A DNA stretch of 64,000 bases from assembly GCF_001673405.1 (NCBI RefSeq), contig NZ_LZLV01000110.1, positions 1-64,000 on the forward strand, given 5' to 3'. The notes under the pieces were generated by a model. The model was not told where the DNA came from. It made no database searches and saw nothing but the letters and a program-made list of their open reading frames with translations. The position numbers and the translations under genes are program-made. Origin of the DNA: Mycobacterium sp. 1245111.1 (GTDB lineage: Bacteria > Actinomycetota > Actinomycetes > Mycobacteriales > Mycobacteriaceae). Of the stretch, positions 15,476-25,300 are shown in pieces; positions within the stretch are counted from its first letter, which is position 1, and each line of letters starts with the position of its first letter.

Positions 15476-16033
15476 TCAGCTCCGCGCGGGGGCTTGCTCG
15501 AGCTGGGCGACAAGGCTCGCGCAAAATGCCGGAAGATCGGCGGGCGATCTACTGGTGATCACATTGCCGTCCACGACCACTTCCTCGTCGACGACCTTGC
15601 CGCCGGCATTGCGCAGGTCGGTGCGAATGCTCGGGTATGAAGTCACGGTGCGCCCCGCGACCACGCCCGCCTCCACCAGAGTCCACGGTCCGTGGCAGAT
15701 GGCTGCAACGGGTTTGCCGGAATTCACGAAGTCACGCACGAATGCCACGGCCTCGCTGTCCGACCGCAGTTTGTCCGGATTGACCGTTCCGCCGGGCAAC
15801 ACCAGAGCATCGAATTCGTCAACGGATGCCTGCGCCACCGCCCGATCGACGCTGAACGTTCCGGCCGGCTCCAGGTCGTGGTTACGCGCTTGGATCTCAT
15901 CGGTTTTCAGCGACAGCAATTCGACCTGCGCGCCGTGGGAGCTCAGCTCCTCTCGCGGCGTATCGAGCTCGACCTTCTCCACGCCGTCGGCGGCCAAGAT
16001 CGCGACTCGCTTGCCTTGCAACGAGTTTGACAT
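15476..16033 (-). CDS. DJ-1/PfpI family protein
   Basis: The 185-residue protein has the nucleophile elbow AAICHGPWTLVEAG with the reactive Cys before His, a conserved Glu near the N-terminus (ADGVEKVELD), and the strand VLPGGTVNPDKLR. The length and motifs fit the PfpI/YhbO subgroup (deglycase, protease or chaperone activities are reported in the group). It probably protects proteins or nucleotides from glyoxal-type damage, but the exact activity cannot be read from sequence. ATG 16033 lies just after the stop of the F420-type oxidoreductase, so it is second in that operon. Confidence 0.88.
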   Translation of the reverse strand: MSNSLQGKRVAILAADGVEKVELDTPREELSSHGAQVELLSLKTDEIQARNHDLEPAGTFSVDRAVAQASVDEFDALVLPGGTVNPDKLRSDSEAVAFVRDFVNSGKPVAAICHGPWTLVEAGVVAGRTVTSYPSIRTDLRNAGGKVVDEEVVVDGNVITSRSPADLPAFCASLVAQLEQAPARS

Positions 16034-16035
16034 GG

Positions 16036-17022
16036 TTACCCTCCCTCGGACCGTAGCGCCGCCAGCAGCGGCTCGGCGGCCTCCTTCAAGAACTCCTCCT
16101 GCGCGTCGCCGCCGATCTGCAGCAGCGCGATGTCGGTGAACCCTGCCTCCCAGTACGGTCGGACGGCGTCGACGATCGCATCGAGGTCCGGACCGCAGGG
16201 AATGCTGTCGGCGACATCCTCCGGCCGGACGAACTGCGTCGCGCCGGCGAATCCGGCGGGAGTGGGCAAGTCGGCGTTGACCTTCCAGCCACCGCCGAAC
16301 CAGCGGAACTGTTCATGTGCGCGTTTGACCGCCGCGTCCCGATCGGTGTCCCAGCAGATCGGGATCTGCCCGACGACTCGACCGCCGCCGGCCAGCCCGT
16401 TGGCCTGCCGCACGGAATGCCACTCGTGGACCAGGTCGCTATTGGGTTCCACCGCGATCAAGTGGTCGGCGAGCAGACCGAATTTTTCGACCGCCTTCTT
16501 TCCGCCCATGGCCACCCCGATGCCGACGGGGATATCGGGCAGGTCCCACAGCCGCGCCGAGTCGACCTGGTAGTAGTCGCCGCGCCAGTCCACCAGATCG
16601 CCACTGAACAGGCTGCGAATGATTTCGATGGCTTCGCGCAGCATGTCTTGGCGTTGGGTTACCGCTGGCCAACCCTTGCCGACCACATGCTCGTTGAGGT
16701 TTTCGCCGCTGCCCAGGCCCAGGGTGAATCGGCCGTCGGCGAGGATCTGCACCGTCGCCGCTTGCTGGGCGACGACTGCCGGGTGGTAGCGCATGGTCGG
16801 ACACGTGACATAGGTGTAGAGGTCGACGCGGTCGGTGACCTGGGCTACCGCGCCGAGCACCGCCCACGCATTGGGCGCATGACCCTGCGATGTGAGCCAT
16901 GGCGAGAAGTGGTCACTGGTGACCTCAAAGTCGAAACCTCTGTGTTCGGCCGAAATTGCGTACTGGACAAGGTCTTTCGGACCATTCTGTTCTGTCATCA
17001 AGGTATACCCGAACCGTGTCAT
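16036..17022 (-). CDS. F420-dependent LLM-class oxidoreductase
   Basis: The 328-residue TIM-barrel protein resembles F420-dependent glucose-6-phosphate dehydrogenase-like enzymes: N-terminal RFGYTLMTEQNGPKDL, TSDHFSPWLTSQGHAP near residue 36, YVTCPTMRYHPAVVAQQAAT and FTLGLGSGENLNEHVVG. These are the segments that bind F420 and shape the active site. The substrate is unknown. A perfect 12-bp inverted repeat surrounds the ATG, putting the start codon in its loop (separate entry). It forms an operon with the DJ-1/PfpI gene, an arrangement that suggests a role in redox stress. Confidence 0.88.
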   Translation of the reverse strand: MTRFGYTLMTEQNGPKDLVQYAISAEHRGFDFEVTSDHFSPWLTSQGHAPNAWAVLGAVAQVTDRVDLYTYVTCPTMRYHPAVVAQQAATVQILADGRFTLGLGSGENLNEHVVGKGWPAVTQRQDMLREAIEIIRSLFSGDLVDWRGDYYQVDSARLWDLPDIPVGIGVAMGGKKAVEKFGLLADHLIAVEPNSDLVHEWHSVRQANGLAGGGRVVGQIPICWDTDRDAAVKRAHEQFRWFGGGWKVNADLPTPAGFAGATQFVRPEDVADSIPCGPDLDAIVDAVRPYWEAGFTDIALLQIGGDAQEEFLKEAAEPLLAALRSEGG

Positions 17023-17034
17023 ACGGTTCGGGTA
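17006..17034. promoter_or_regulatory. Perfect 12-bp inverted repeat around the F420-oxidoreductase start codon
   Basis: Arms TACCCGAACCGT (17006-17017) and ACGGTTCGGGTA (17023-17034) are exact inverted copies with a five-base spacer. The spacer contains the ATG (17022-17020) of the leftward gene. No Shine-Dalgarno sequence is visible upstream. As DNA it looks like an operator at the transcription or translation start; as RNA it would hide the start codon in a hairpin loop. Both readings are inference. Confidence 0.6.
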
Positions 17035-17069
17035 CCCGCACGCCGCCGAGGCAAACGGCCCGGCGGCCG

Positions 17070-17534
17070 CTAGAGACGGTCTTTGACCGCCTTCGACAGC
17101 CGCGCCCCGTCGGCCTTGCCGGCCGCCAGCGCGGTGGCCGCCTTCATCACCTGGCCCATCTGCTTCATGCCGGGACGCTCGCCCAACTCCTCGGCCACCT
17201 GGGCAATCGCCGTGTCGGCGACATCGGCCAGCTCCGCATCATTGAGTGGAGTGGGTAGGTATTCGTCGATGACCCGCGCCTCGGCATGCTCGTTGGCCGC
17301 CAGCTCGCCGCGGCCGTTCTGGGTGTAGATCTCGGCCGCCTCGCCGCGCTTGCGGGACTCCTTGGCCAGCACTTTGAGCACCTCGTCGTCGGAGAGCTCG
17401 CGGGCTTCCTTGCCGGAAACCTCCTCCGTCTGGATGGCGGCCAGCAGCATCCGAAGCGTCGCGGTGCGCAGCTTGTCCTTGGTTTTCATCGCATCGGTGA
17501 GGTCGGCCCGCAATTGGGACTTGAGTTCGGCCAT
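17070..17534 (-). CDS. GatB/YqeY domain protein
   Basis: The 154-residue protein is the stand-alone YqeY domain, related to the C-terminal tRNA-binding helical domain of GatB: LKSQLRADLTDAMKTKDKLR, RMLLAAIQTEEV, then IDEYLPTPLNDAELADVADT and GMKQMGQVMKAATALAAGKADG. The length equals my recall of M. tuberculosis Rv3688c. Its role is unknown; a tRNA- or amidotransferase-related function is inferred from the fold. ATG 17534 fits the family start; longer upstream reading frames overlap the divergent promoter region. It is divergent from the membrane-protein cluster starting at 17685. Confidence 0.9.
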   Translation of the reverse strand: MAELKSQLRADLTDAMKTKDKLRTATLRMLLAAIQTEEVSGKEARELSDDEVLKVLAKESRKRGEAAEIYTQNGRGELAANEHAEARVIDEYLPTPLNDAELADVADTAIAQVAEELGERPGMKQMGQVMKAATALAAGKADGARLSKAVKDRL

Positions 17535-17601
17535 GACGCAGACGCTACGCGCCGGGCCGCGTCGCGTTGAGAAATAGCCGTGTGCTCGACAGTATGGAGC
17601 C

Positions 17602-17688
17602 ATGACCGGCGGCGACGATGCAGAGTGCAGCGATGCTGAGGAGCGCCGCATACTGACCGGCGGCGACGATGGCGGCTCCACTTGGTGA
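17602..17688 (+). CDS. 28-codon upstream ORF overlapping the next gene start
   Basis: An ATG-started 28-codon frame (MTGGDDAECSDAEERR…) ends in a TGA that overlaps the GTG of the following membrane-protein gene as GTGA. It contains TGGDD twice because an 18-bp sequence is repeated at 17603-17620 and 17654-17671. It may be a real leader peptide that couples translation, or the remnant of a longer N-terminus separated by a frameshift. I cannot decide between these from sequence. Confidence 0.3.
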   Translation: MTGGDDAECSDAEERRILTGGDDGGSTW

Positions 17689-18848
17689 ATCCACCGCCGC
17701 CCGAGTATCCGGACTACCCCTACGGCGGATACCAGCCGGCCAACTACGGTCCTCCCGGGTATCCGCAGCACGGTTACCCCCCGCTGGGCTACCCGTCACC
17801 CGCCTACCCGCCACCGGCCTACGGGTGGCAGCCCCCTTACCCCCCGCCGCCGGCTTACCCTCCGCCACCTGGCTTCGGCGGTCCGCCGCGACCCGTCCGC
17901 GGACCGTGGGCGCCGGGAATCATCCCGCTACGTCCGCTGAGCCTCAGCGACATGTTCAACGGTGCGGCGCTCTACATCCGGGCTAACCCCCGCACCACAC
18001 TGGGGCTGACGGCGATCATCGTGGTGCTCACCCAACTCATCTCGCTGGCCGCGTCGGTAGGACCATTGGCCGCCGCCGACCGGTTGCGCACCGCGCCGGC
18101 TGACGAGCTCACCGGTGGTGACGTCGCGACCTGGGTGGCTGCGGCCGGGCTCAGCGGGTTGGTCGGTTGGCTGGGCGGCATCCTGCTGACCGGCATGCTG
18201 ACGGTCGTGGTGGGACGTGCGGTGTTCGGCGGCACCATCGGCATCGGCGAAGCCTGGTACCGGATTCGTGGGCGACTGCCCGCCCTGATCGGATTGGTCG
18301 CGCTCGAGGCCCTCGGGCTCATCCTGCTCGCCGGCGGGGTCGGCGTGATCATCGGCGCCACCGTCGCGGCGGGTAACGCGCCGGCCGCGGTTCTCCTGGG
18401 TTTTCCGCTGGTCCTGACGTCGGTGGCGGCGGTGGTGTATCTCTACGTGGCACTGTCGTTCGCGCCGGTGCTGATCGTGCTGGAGCGGCTTCCCGTGACG
18501 ACCGCGATGAGGCGGTCGTTTGCATTGGTGCACAACAGCTTCTGGCGAGTACTCGGTATCCGGATGCTGACCTGGCTGGTGGTGAGCTTCATCGCGGGAG
18601 CCGTCGCGGTGCCGTTCGAGATCCTCGGCCAAGTGGTCGGCGGTTCCTCGGTGCTGGCCGCCGCGACAGTGGGAGCGGTCGGAGCGGTGATCGGCCGAAT
18701 CATCACCACACCGTTCGACGCCGGAGTAGTGGTCCTGCTCTACACCGACCGCCGAATACGCAGTGAGGCATTCGATCTCGTGCTGCAGAGCGGCGCTCCC
18801 GCGCATCCCGCTTCGACCGACCACCTGTGGCTGACGCGGCCGGTCTAG
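17685..18848 (+). CDS. Pro/Tyr-rich multi-pass membrane protein (cluster head)
   Basis: The 387-residue protein starts with a 75-residue Pro/Tyr/Gly-rich cytoplasmic tail of PGYP/PAYPPP-type repeats, followed by about six membrane segments with two long hydrophobic loops. The pattern RPLSLSDMFNGA...IRANP is typical of DUF7544/glycerophosphoryl-diester-phosphodiesterase-like membrane domains upstream of MoxR clusters. It corresponds to M. tuberculosis Rv3689. GTG 17685 (or TTG 17682) is the likely start. It begins a run of five genes read in the same direction, ending with the DUF58 gene, and probably works with them in the membrane. Confidence 0.8.
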   Translation: MNPPPPEYPDYPYGGYQPANYGPPGYPQHGYPPLGYPSPAYPPPAYGWQPPYPPPPAYPPPPGFGGPPRPVRGPWAPGIIPLRPLSLSDMFNGAALYIRANPRTTLGLTAIIVVLTQLISLAASVGPLAAADRLRTAPADELTGGDVATWVAAAGLSGLVGWLGGILLTGMLTVVVGRAVFGGTIGIGEAWYRIRGRLPALIGLVALEALGLILLAGGVGVIIGATVAAGNAPAAVLLGFPLVLTSVAAVVYLYVALSFAPVLIVLERLPVTTAMRRSFALVHNSFWRVLGIRMLTWLVVSFIAGAVAVPFEILGQVVGGSSVLAAATVGAVGAVIGRIITTPFDAGVVVLLYTDRRIRSEAFDLVLQSGAPAHPASTDHLWLTRPV

Positions 18849-18862
18849 GAACGCACCCGAGG

Positions 18863-19516
18863 ATGCCCGCTATCGACATCGACCGCGATACCGCCCATGA
18901 TGCGGCCCAGCGTGAACTGAACAAGCCGATCTACCCCAAAAGTTCGATCTCGCAACGGATCAACGAATGGATTCACGAGCTGCTGTTCCGCATCATCGAG
19001 AAGGGCTCGTCGATGCCGGGCGGATGGCTCACGATCACTGTGCTCGTCATCCTGGCGGTCGCCGCGGTAGCGATCGCGGTGCGCATCGCGCGCCACACGA
19101 TCCGAACCCGCCGCGACGGTGACTACCAACTGTTCGACACCGGCCAGCTCACCGCTGCCCAACATCGGGCGATCGCGAAACGCTTTGCCGCCGAGGAGAA
19201 TTGGACCGCGGCAATTCGGCATCGGCTGCGTGCGGTGGCCCGTGGGCTCGAGGAGAGCGGAATCCTGGATCCGGCACCGGGCCGTACCGCCAACGAGTTG
19301 GCCACCGCCGCCGCCGAACGCCTGCCCGCGCTGGCCGCCGAGTTATCGCAATCGGCAACCGCATTCAACGACGTCACCTACGGTGAACGACCCGGAACTC
19401 CGGCCGCCTACCAGCTGATTGTCGACCTCGACGATCACCTCCAATACCGCTCCACCACTGGCCACTTCGGCCCCGCCATGCCGCAGGCCGCCGACACATG
19501 GGCCCAGGTCCGGTGA
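18863..19516 (+). CDS. DUF4129-type membrane protein
   Basis: The 217-residue protein has an N-terminal amphipathic stretch (INEWIHELLFRIIEKG), one membrane span (WLTITVLVILAVAAVAIAVRI) and a C-terminal helical domain with WTAAIRHRLRAVARGLEESG and RTANELATAAAERLP. That is the DUF4129 pattern of proteins paired with MoxR ATPases. It corresponds to M. tuberculosis Rv3690 and has the same length from ATG 18863. The next gene begins at or before its stop, so the two are coupled. The role is structural or regulatory in the MoxR complex by analogy; no catalytic motif is visible. Confidence 0.82.
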   Translation: MPAIDIDRDTAHDAAQRELNKPIYPKSSISQRINEWIHELLFRIIEKGSSMPGGWLTITVLVILAVAAVAIAVRIARHTIRTRRDGDYQLFDTGQLTAAQHRAIAKRFAAEENWTAAIRHRLRAVARGLEESGILDPAPGRTANELATAAAERLPALAAELSQSATAFNDVTYGERPGTPAAYQLIVDLDDHLQYRSTTGHFGPAMPQAADTWAQVR

Positions 19517-20633
19517 CGCCGCAGACGCTCGGACTTGCGCGGCGACGGCGGTGGTGGCTGCTACCCGCGCTGGTGGCGATCTGCGCGGTCGCCGCGCTGA
19601 GCGCCTACCTGACCGCGCCGCGTCCCGGTGGACGCATGGACCCCGAGGCGACCGGCCCCGACGGCGCGCACGCGCTGGTCACCCTGCTGCGTGACCACGG
19701 AGTCACGGTCGTCGTCGCCGACAACGTCGACGAGGCGGTGAACGCCGCGCGCGCAGGATCGCTGTTGTTGTTCGGCCAAACCCAGCGCGTCACCAGCGAG
19801 GCGCTACTCAAACGGATCGCCGCCACTCCCGGAGATCTGCTGCTGGTCGAGCCGACCGCGCACGCCCGCGCGGCGCTGTCCCCGGGTATCCGCACCGCGG
19901 GCAATAGCTCACCCAGCGATAATCCGGATTGCCCTCTGCGAGAAGCGAATCAGGCCGGTTCAGTGGATTTCGGCCTGTCAAACTCGTTCCGCGCTGTCGG
20001 CGACCAGACGGTAACCAGCTGCTACGGCGGCGCGTTGGTCCGCTACCGAGAAGGTGGGCGCACGGTCACGGCGGTCGGCAGCACCGAGTTCATGACCAAC
20101 GGAGGGCTGTTGCGGGCCGGTAACGCCGCGTTGGCGATGAACCTGGCCGGTCAGCACTCCCGTCTGATCTGGTTTGCCCCTCAGCGCATCGAGGGCGGCT
20201 CGTCAGCCAAGGGAAAGATCTTCGACCTGATTCCGGACGGTGTGTACTGGATGGTCCTCCAGTTGTGGCTGGCCATCGGTCTCGCCGCGCTCTGGAAGGG
20301 CCGCCGGATCGGGCCCCTGGTCGCCGAGGACCTTCCGGTGGTCGTCCGCGCATCGGAGACGGTCGAAGGCCGCGGCCGGCTGTATCGGTCACGCCGGGCC
20401 CGCGCCCGAGCCGCCGCGGCGCTGCGCACCGCGGCGTTGCAGCGCCTGGTGCCCCGACTCGGTCTCGGCGTCGACGCCCCACCCGCGGCGGTAGTCCAGG
20501 CACTCGCATCACGCAGCGGATCCGACCCGGAGACGTTGGGGCACATCCTGTTTGGGCCTCCGCCCGCTACTGATGGCGACTTGGTACAGCTCAGTCGTGC
20601 ACTCGATGACATCGAAAGGCAGGTCGCACATTC

Positions 20634-20637
<4 letters not shown>
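19513..20637 (+). CDS. DUF4350 membrane protein
   Basis: The 374-residue protein has a membrane span near residues 15-33, then an extracytoplasmic Rossmann-like domain (PDGAHALVTLLRDHGVTVVV…LLLFGQT) matching DUF4350, a second span near residues 250-270 (VYWMVLQLWLAIGLAAL), and a basic cytoplasmic tail. DUF4350 proteins occur in MoxR/DUF58/DUF4129 operons and resemble GATase-fold proteins without catalysis. It is equivalent to M. tuberculosis Rv3691. GTG 19513 overlaps the previous stop as GTGA; ATG 19498 is an alternative. Its own stop overlaps moxR as ATGA. Confidence 0.82.
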
Positions 20638-21616
<979 letters not shown>

Positions 21617-21617
<1 letters not shown>

Positions 21618-22939
21618 TGGTTCTGACCGGGCGCGCCGGGCTGATCGCGCTGCTGTGCGCAGTACCGATCGCGGTATCACCTTGGCCCGCGGCAACGTTC
21701 GCGACGCTGCTGGGGCTGCTCGCCGTCCTGATCATGACCGACGTTGCGTTGGCGGCCAACCCGTTTCAGTTGCAATACACCCGGCTGCCCAACGGCTCGG
21801 TGCGACTGGGCGAACGGATCACCCTTGGCCTGTTGATCCACAACGCCGGTCGTCGTCGCTTTCGTGGCCGCGTCCGTGATGCCTGGCCACCCAGTACACA
21901 CGCGGAACCGGCAAGCCAGGCCATCGATCTGGTGGCCGGCTACACCCATCGGTTGGATATCGTGTTGCGGCCGATCCGTCGCGGCGACCAGCGGTCGGCG
22001 GCGATCACGGCGCGCTCGATCGGGCCGTTGGGGCTCGCCGGCCGGCAGACGTCGCGACCGGTGCCCGGCGAGGTGCGGGTGTTGCCGCCGTTCCTGTCCC
22101 GCAAGCACCTGCCGTCGCGGCTGGCCAGACTCCGCGAACTCGACGGTCTACTACCCACCTTGACGCGCGGTCAGGGCACCGAATTCGATTCGCTGCGTGA
22201 GTATGTGGTGGGCGACGACGTCCGCTCGATCGACTGGCGGGCAACCGCGCGCCGGGCCGACGTGGTGGTCCGCACCTGGCGCCCGGAACGGGACCGGCGG
22301 GTGGTCATCGTGCTCGACACCGGTCGCACCGCGGCCGGACGCGTCGGCGTCGACCCGACCGCCGGCGATCCCAGCGGCTGGCCACGGCTGGACTGGTCCA
22401 TGGATGCCGCGTTGCTGCTCGCGGCGCTCGCGTCGCGGGCGGGTGACACCGTCGACTTCCTCGCTCACGACCGGGTCACCCGAGCCGGTGTCTTCGGCGC
22501 GACCCGAACCGAGTTGCTGGGCCGCGTGGTTGACGCGATGGCGCCGCTGAAGCCAGCCCTGCTCGAATCCGATTCCACGGCAATGGTTTCCGCAGTGGTA
22601 CGCCGGACCAGGCGCCGCGCTCTGGTGGTGCTGATGACCGACCTCAACGCGAGCGCGCTCGACGAGGGGTTGCTACCGGTACTCCCCCTGCTGTCGACCA
22701 AGCATCAGGTGATCGTCGCGGCCGTTGCCGACCCGCGAGTCGACCAGCTGGCCGCCGGCCGCTCCGATGCGGCCGAGGTGTACGACGCGGCGGCCGCCGA
22801 ACGCTCCCGCAGCGAGCGATCGGCGATCGCGACGCGCCTGCGCCACAGCGGAGTCGAGGTCGTCGACGCCGCGCCCGCCGATCTGGCGCCGGCGCTGGCC
22901 GATCGCTACCTGTCGATGAAAGCCGCCGGGCGGCTGTAG
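21617..22939 (+). CDS. DUF58 (VWA-like) membrane protein
   Basis: The 440-residue protein has two N-terminal membrane segments (GLIALLCAVPIAVSPWPA and TFATLLGLLAVLIMT), then a beta-rich region and the DUF58 core with LREYVVGDDVRSIDWRATAR. A VWA-like fold follows (VVIVLDTGRT…, LVVLMTDLNAS). DUF58 proteins are the usual partners of MoxR ATPases. The GTG at 21617 shares a base with the moxR stop and gives 440 residues, as in M. tuberculosis Rv3693. The MIDAS-like DxGRT replaces the canonical DxSxS, so metal binding may be lost. Confidence 0.9.
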
Positions 22940-22955
22940 CGGCGCCGTCGAGGCC

Positions 22956-23948
22956 TTAACCCGTCGGCACCACGTCCGGCGCATCGGCGATGTCGCCGGT
23001 GTCCCCTGCGCGCGCCGCACGGCTGCCGAAATACCCGACGTAAGCCAAGAACGCCGCTTCGGCGAGCACCCCGATGCCGATGCGCAGCGGAGTCGGTAAT
23101 GGCGACGGTGTGACGAACGCCTCGATCACGCCCGAAACCAACAGCACCACAACCAAACCCACAGCGACCGAGACCACCGCACGACCCTGCTCGGCGAGCA
23201 CTTGCCCGCGCGGCCGATCGCCGGGCGCGATCACACACCAACCGAGCCGCATACCGACCGCGCCCGCGAGGAACACCGCCGTCAACTCCAGCAAGCTGTG
23301 TGGCAGCAGCAAACCGAACAACACGTCGGCTTTGCCGGCCTGCAGCATCAGCCCCGCCACCACACCGAGGTTGGCGGCGTTGGCGAACAGCACGAACGGG
23401 ATCGGCACACCGAGCACGACGGAGAACGCGATGCACTTGGCCGCCACCCAGGAGTTGTTCACCCAGACGTGCAGGCCGAACGCCGCGGCCGCATGCTCGC
23501 TGTAATAGGAGGCGAAGTCGTGGTTCACCAATTCGTCTATCTCGCTTGGTGTTCCGATCGTCGACTGCACATCCGGGCTGCCGATCACCCACAGCGCGAT
23601 CGCCGCGGTGACGGCAAAGAACACCACCGCCGACCCCAGCCACCATCGCCAGGCGCGGTAGGCCACCACCGGGAATGACACCGTCCAGAATCGGGCGAAC
23701 TCACTCGACAGCGGAGCGTGCGCGCCGGTTACCGCGGCCCGGGCCCGCGCCACCAGACTCGAAAGCCTCCCGACGAGAGCCGAATCGGACGAACCCGAAC
23801 GCAGCATCGACAGGTGTGTCGAGGTCCGCTGATAGAGCTCCACGAGTTCGTCGATCTCGGCGCCATCGAGCCTGTTGCGATTCCTGGCCAGTCGCTCGAG
23901 GCGATCCCAGCTGTCGCGGTGTGCGAGCACAAACGCGTCGACGTCCAC
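22956..23948 (-). CDS. SpoIIM-family (stage II sporulation protein M-like) membrane protein
   Basis: The 330-residue protein has a cytoplasmic N-terminal helical part (FVLAHRDSWDRLERLARN, LVELYQRTSTHLSMLRS) and about five membrane segments, including LLLPHSLLELTAVFLAGAVG, the characteristic SpoIIM/DUF95 segment with HSLLE. Bacteria without spores use it next to RDD and MoxR-type genes; function unknown. It corresponds to M. tuberculosis Rv3694c with equal length from GTG 23948. It faces the DUF58 gene tail-to-tail and is divergent from the RDD gene across the 53-bp repeat. Confidence 0.88.
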   Translation of the reverse strand: MDVDAFVLAHRDSWDRLERLARNRNRLDGAEIDELVELYQRTSTHLSMLRSGSSDSALVGRLSSLVARARAAVTGAHAPLSSEFARFWTVSFPVVAYRAWRWWLGSAVVFFAVTAAIALWVIGSPDVQSTIGTPSEIDELVNHDFASYYSEHAAAAFGLHVWVNNSWVAAKCIAFSVVLGVPIPFVLFANAANLGVVAGLMLQAGKADVLFGLLLPHSLLELTAVFLAGAVGMRLGWCVIAPGDRPRGQVLAEQGRAVVSVAVGLVVVLLVSGVIEAFVTPSPLPTPLRIGIGVLAEAAFLAYVGYFGSRAARAGDTGDIADAPDVVPTG

Positions 23949-23964
23949 CGGACCGAGACTAGCC

Positions 23965-24079
23965 GCCGCATATCGCCCCGGCGATCGCGAGCTCGGCGCA
24001 GCCGAGCGAAGCGGGTCGCCGCATATCGCCCCGGCGATCGCGAGCTCGGCGCAGCCGAGCGAAGCGGGTCGCCGCATAT
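23965..24079. repeat. 53-bp tandem repeat, 2.2 copies, between divergent genes
   Basis: Two identical 53-bp units (23965-24017 and 24018-24070) are followed by the first nine bases of a third. Each unit contains GCTCGGC-GCA-GCCGAGC, a 7-bp hairpin, and the palindrome GCGATCGC. It lies wholly between the SpoIIM-like and RDD genes, where both promoters must be, so copy number may affect their spacing or regulation. It is not a CRISPR, because there is no spacer. Confidence 0.9.
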
Positions 24080-24089
24080 GGGAGGTAGC

Positions 24090-24851
24090 GTGCGAAGTAT
24101 GTCGGAGGTGGTGACCGGGGACGCCGTGGTGCTCGACGTGCGGGTGGCGCAGCTGCCGGTACGCGCGGTCAGCGCGCTGATCGACATCGCCGTCATCGTC
24201 ATCGGATACCTGATCTCACTGATGCTGTGGGCGGGCACGCTCGGCCGCTTCGACGACGCGGCGGCCGCGGCGATCATGGCCATCTTCACGGTGCTGGTAT
24301 TAGTCGGCTATCCGCTGGTCCTCGAGACGGCGACGCGAGGACGCACGCTCGGCAAGATGGTGATGGGGCTGCGGGTCGTCTCGGACGACGGTGGTCCGGA
24401 ACGCTTTCGGCAGGCCCTGTTCCGGGCGTTGGCGTCCATCGTCGAACTCTGGATGTTGCTGGGCAGCCCCGCGGTGATCTGCAGCATGCTTTCGCCGCGG
24501 GCCAAGCGGATCGGCGATATCTTCGCCGGCACCATCGTGATCAGCGAACGCGGGCCGAGACTGGGGCCGCCGCCGGCGATGCCGCCGCAGCTGGCGTGGT
24601 GGGCCTCGTCGCTACAGCTGTCCGGCCTCAGCGCAGAGCAGGCCGATGTCGCGCGCCAATTCCTGTCGCGGGCAATGCAACTCGACCCGCAGCTGCGCGA
24701 TCAGATGGCATACCGGATCGCCGCCGACGTGCTGAGCCGGGTGGCTCCGCCACCCCCGCCCGGAACACCGCCACAACTGGCCCTGGCCGCCGTGCTCGCC
24801 GAACGACACCGCAGGGAACTGGCCCGGTTGCGGCCCTACCCCTACCGCTAG
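24090..24851 (+). CDS. RDD-family membrane protein
   Basis: The roughly 250-residue protein has an RDD domain: LPVRAVSALIDIAVIVIGYL (with the Arg-Asp pair) and two further membrane segments, then GRTLGKMVMGLRVVSDDG and SPRAKRIGDIFAGTIVI. A cytoplasmic tail with helical repeats and a Pro stretch follows. It corresponds to M. tuberculosis Rv3695. GTG 24090 has GGAGG four bases upstream; ATG 24099 (MSEVVTGDAV) is an equally plausible start three codons later. RDD proteins are transport- or Na+/H+-related in some bacteria, but the role here is unknown. It pairs with the divergent SpoIIM-like gene. Confidence 0.85.
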   Translation: MRSMSEVVTGDAVVLDVRVAQLPVRAVSALIDIAVIVIGYLISLMLWAGTLGRFDDAAAAAIMAIFTVLVLVGYPLVLETATRGRTLGKMVMGLRVVSDDGGPERFRQALFRALASIVELWMLLGSPAVICSMLSPRAKRIGDIFAGTIVISERGPRLGPPPAMPPQLAWWASSLQLSGLSAEQADVARQFLSRAMQLDPQLRDQMAYRIAADVLSRVAPPPPPGTPPQLALAAVLAERHRRELARLRPYPYR

Positions 24852-24854
24852 CGG

Positions 24855-25238
24855 TTACTGCGCGACCGTGACCGCGACGATCGCCATGTCGGCGATCAGC
24901 AGCGCGAGCGCCACGACCGGAACCACGAAGCCCCATCGTCGCCGGGCGGTGAAAAAGGACAGCACGACCGTGATCACGGCGACCGCCGGTGCGCCGTAGT
25001 ACAGCGTGTCGAAGCTGATTCCATGCGGACCCAGGTTGGGGCACGCCTTGTCGCTGCACGCCGCCGTGCTCATGACCGCGCCCAACGCCACTGCCATGGC
25101 GGCGCCGGCCCCTATCACGGTGAGCACCGCGAGCGCCCAGTTCAACCACAGGCGCAGGCGGGAGTTGCTTGCGGGTTTGGCGGGCTGCGTTTCGCCGTCA
25201 AGGCCCGGGTGATCGTTCACATCAACCTTCTGGCTCAT
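24855..25238 (-). CDS. Small three-span membrane protein, unknown function
   Basis: The 127-residue protein has a hydrophilic N-terminus and three hydrophobic segments (LNWALAVLTVIGAGAAMAVA, TLYYGAPAVAVITVVLSFF, FVVPVVALALLIADMAIVAV). The loop CSDKACPNLGPHGI contains two Cys that could form a disulfide outside. No family is recognised. It starts at ATG 25238 and its stop lies three bases from the convergent RDD gene. A divergent PadR-type regulator begins 135 bp away, and the palindromic site between them could control this gene too. Confidence 0.7.
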   Translation of the reverse strand: MSQKVDVNDHPGLDGETQPAKPASNSRLRLWLNWALAVLTVIGAGAAMAVALGAVMSTAACSDKACPNLGPHGISFDTLYYGAPAVAVITVVLSFFTARRRWGFVVPVVALALLIADMAIVAVTVAQ

Positions 25239-25300
25239 CTTTGGGTGCTACCCGGGGGCTGGGCGCGGCAAACCGTGCCGGACGATCACCCCTTGCCTAA

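Noticed and set aside
23965..24079. CRISPR array
   Set aside because: The units are directly adjacent without spacers, there are only two full copies, and no cas gene is nearby. It is a tandem repeat.
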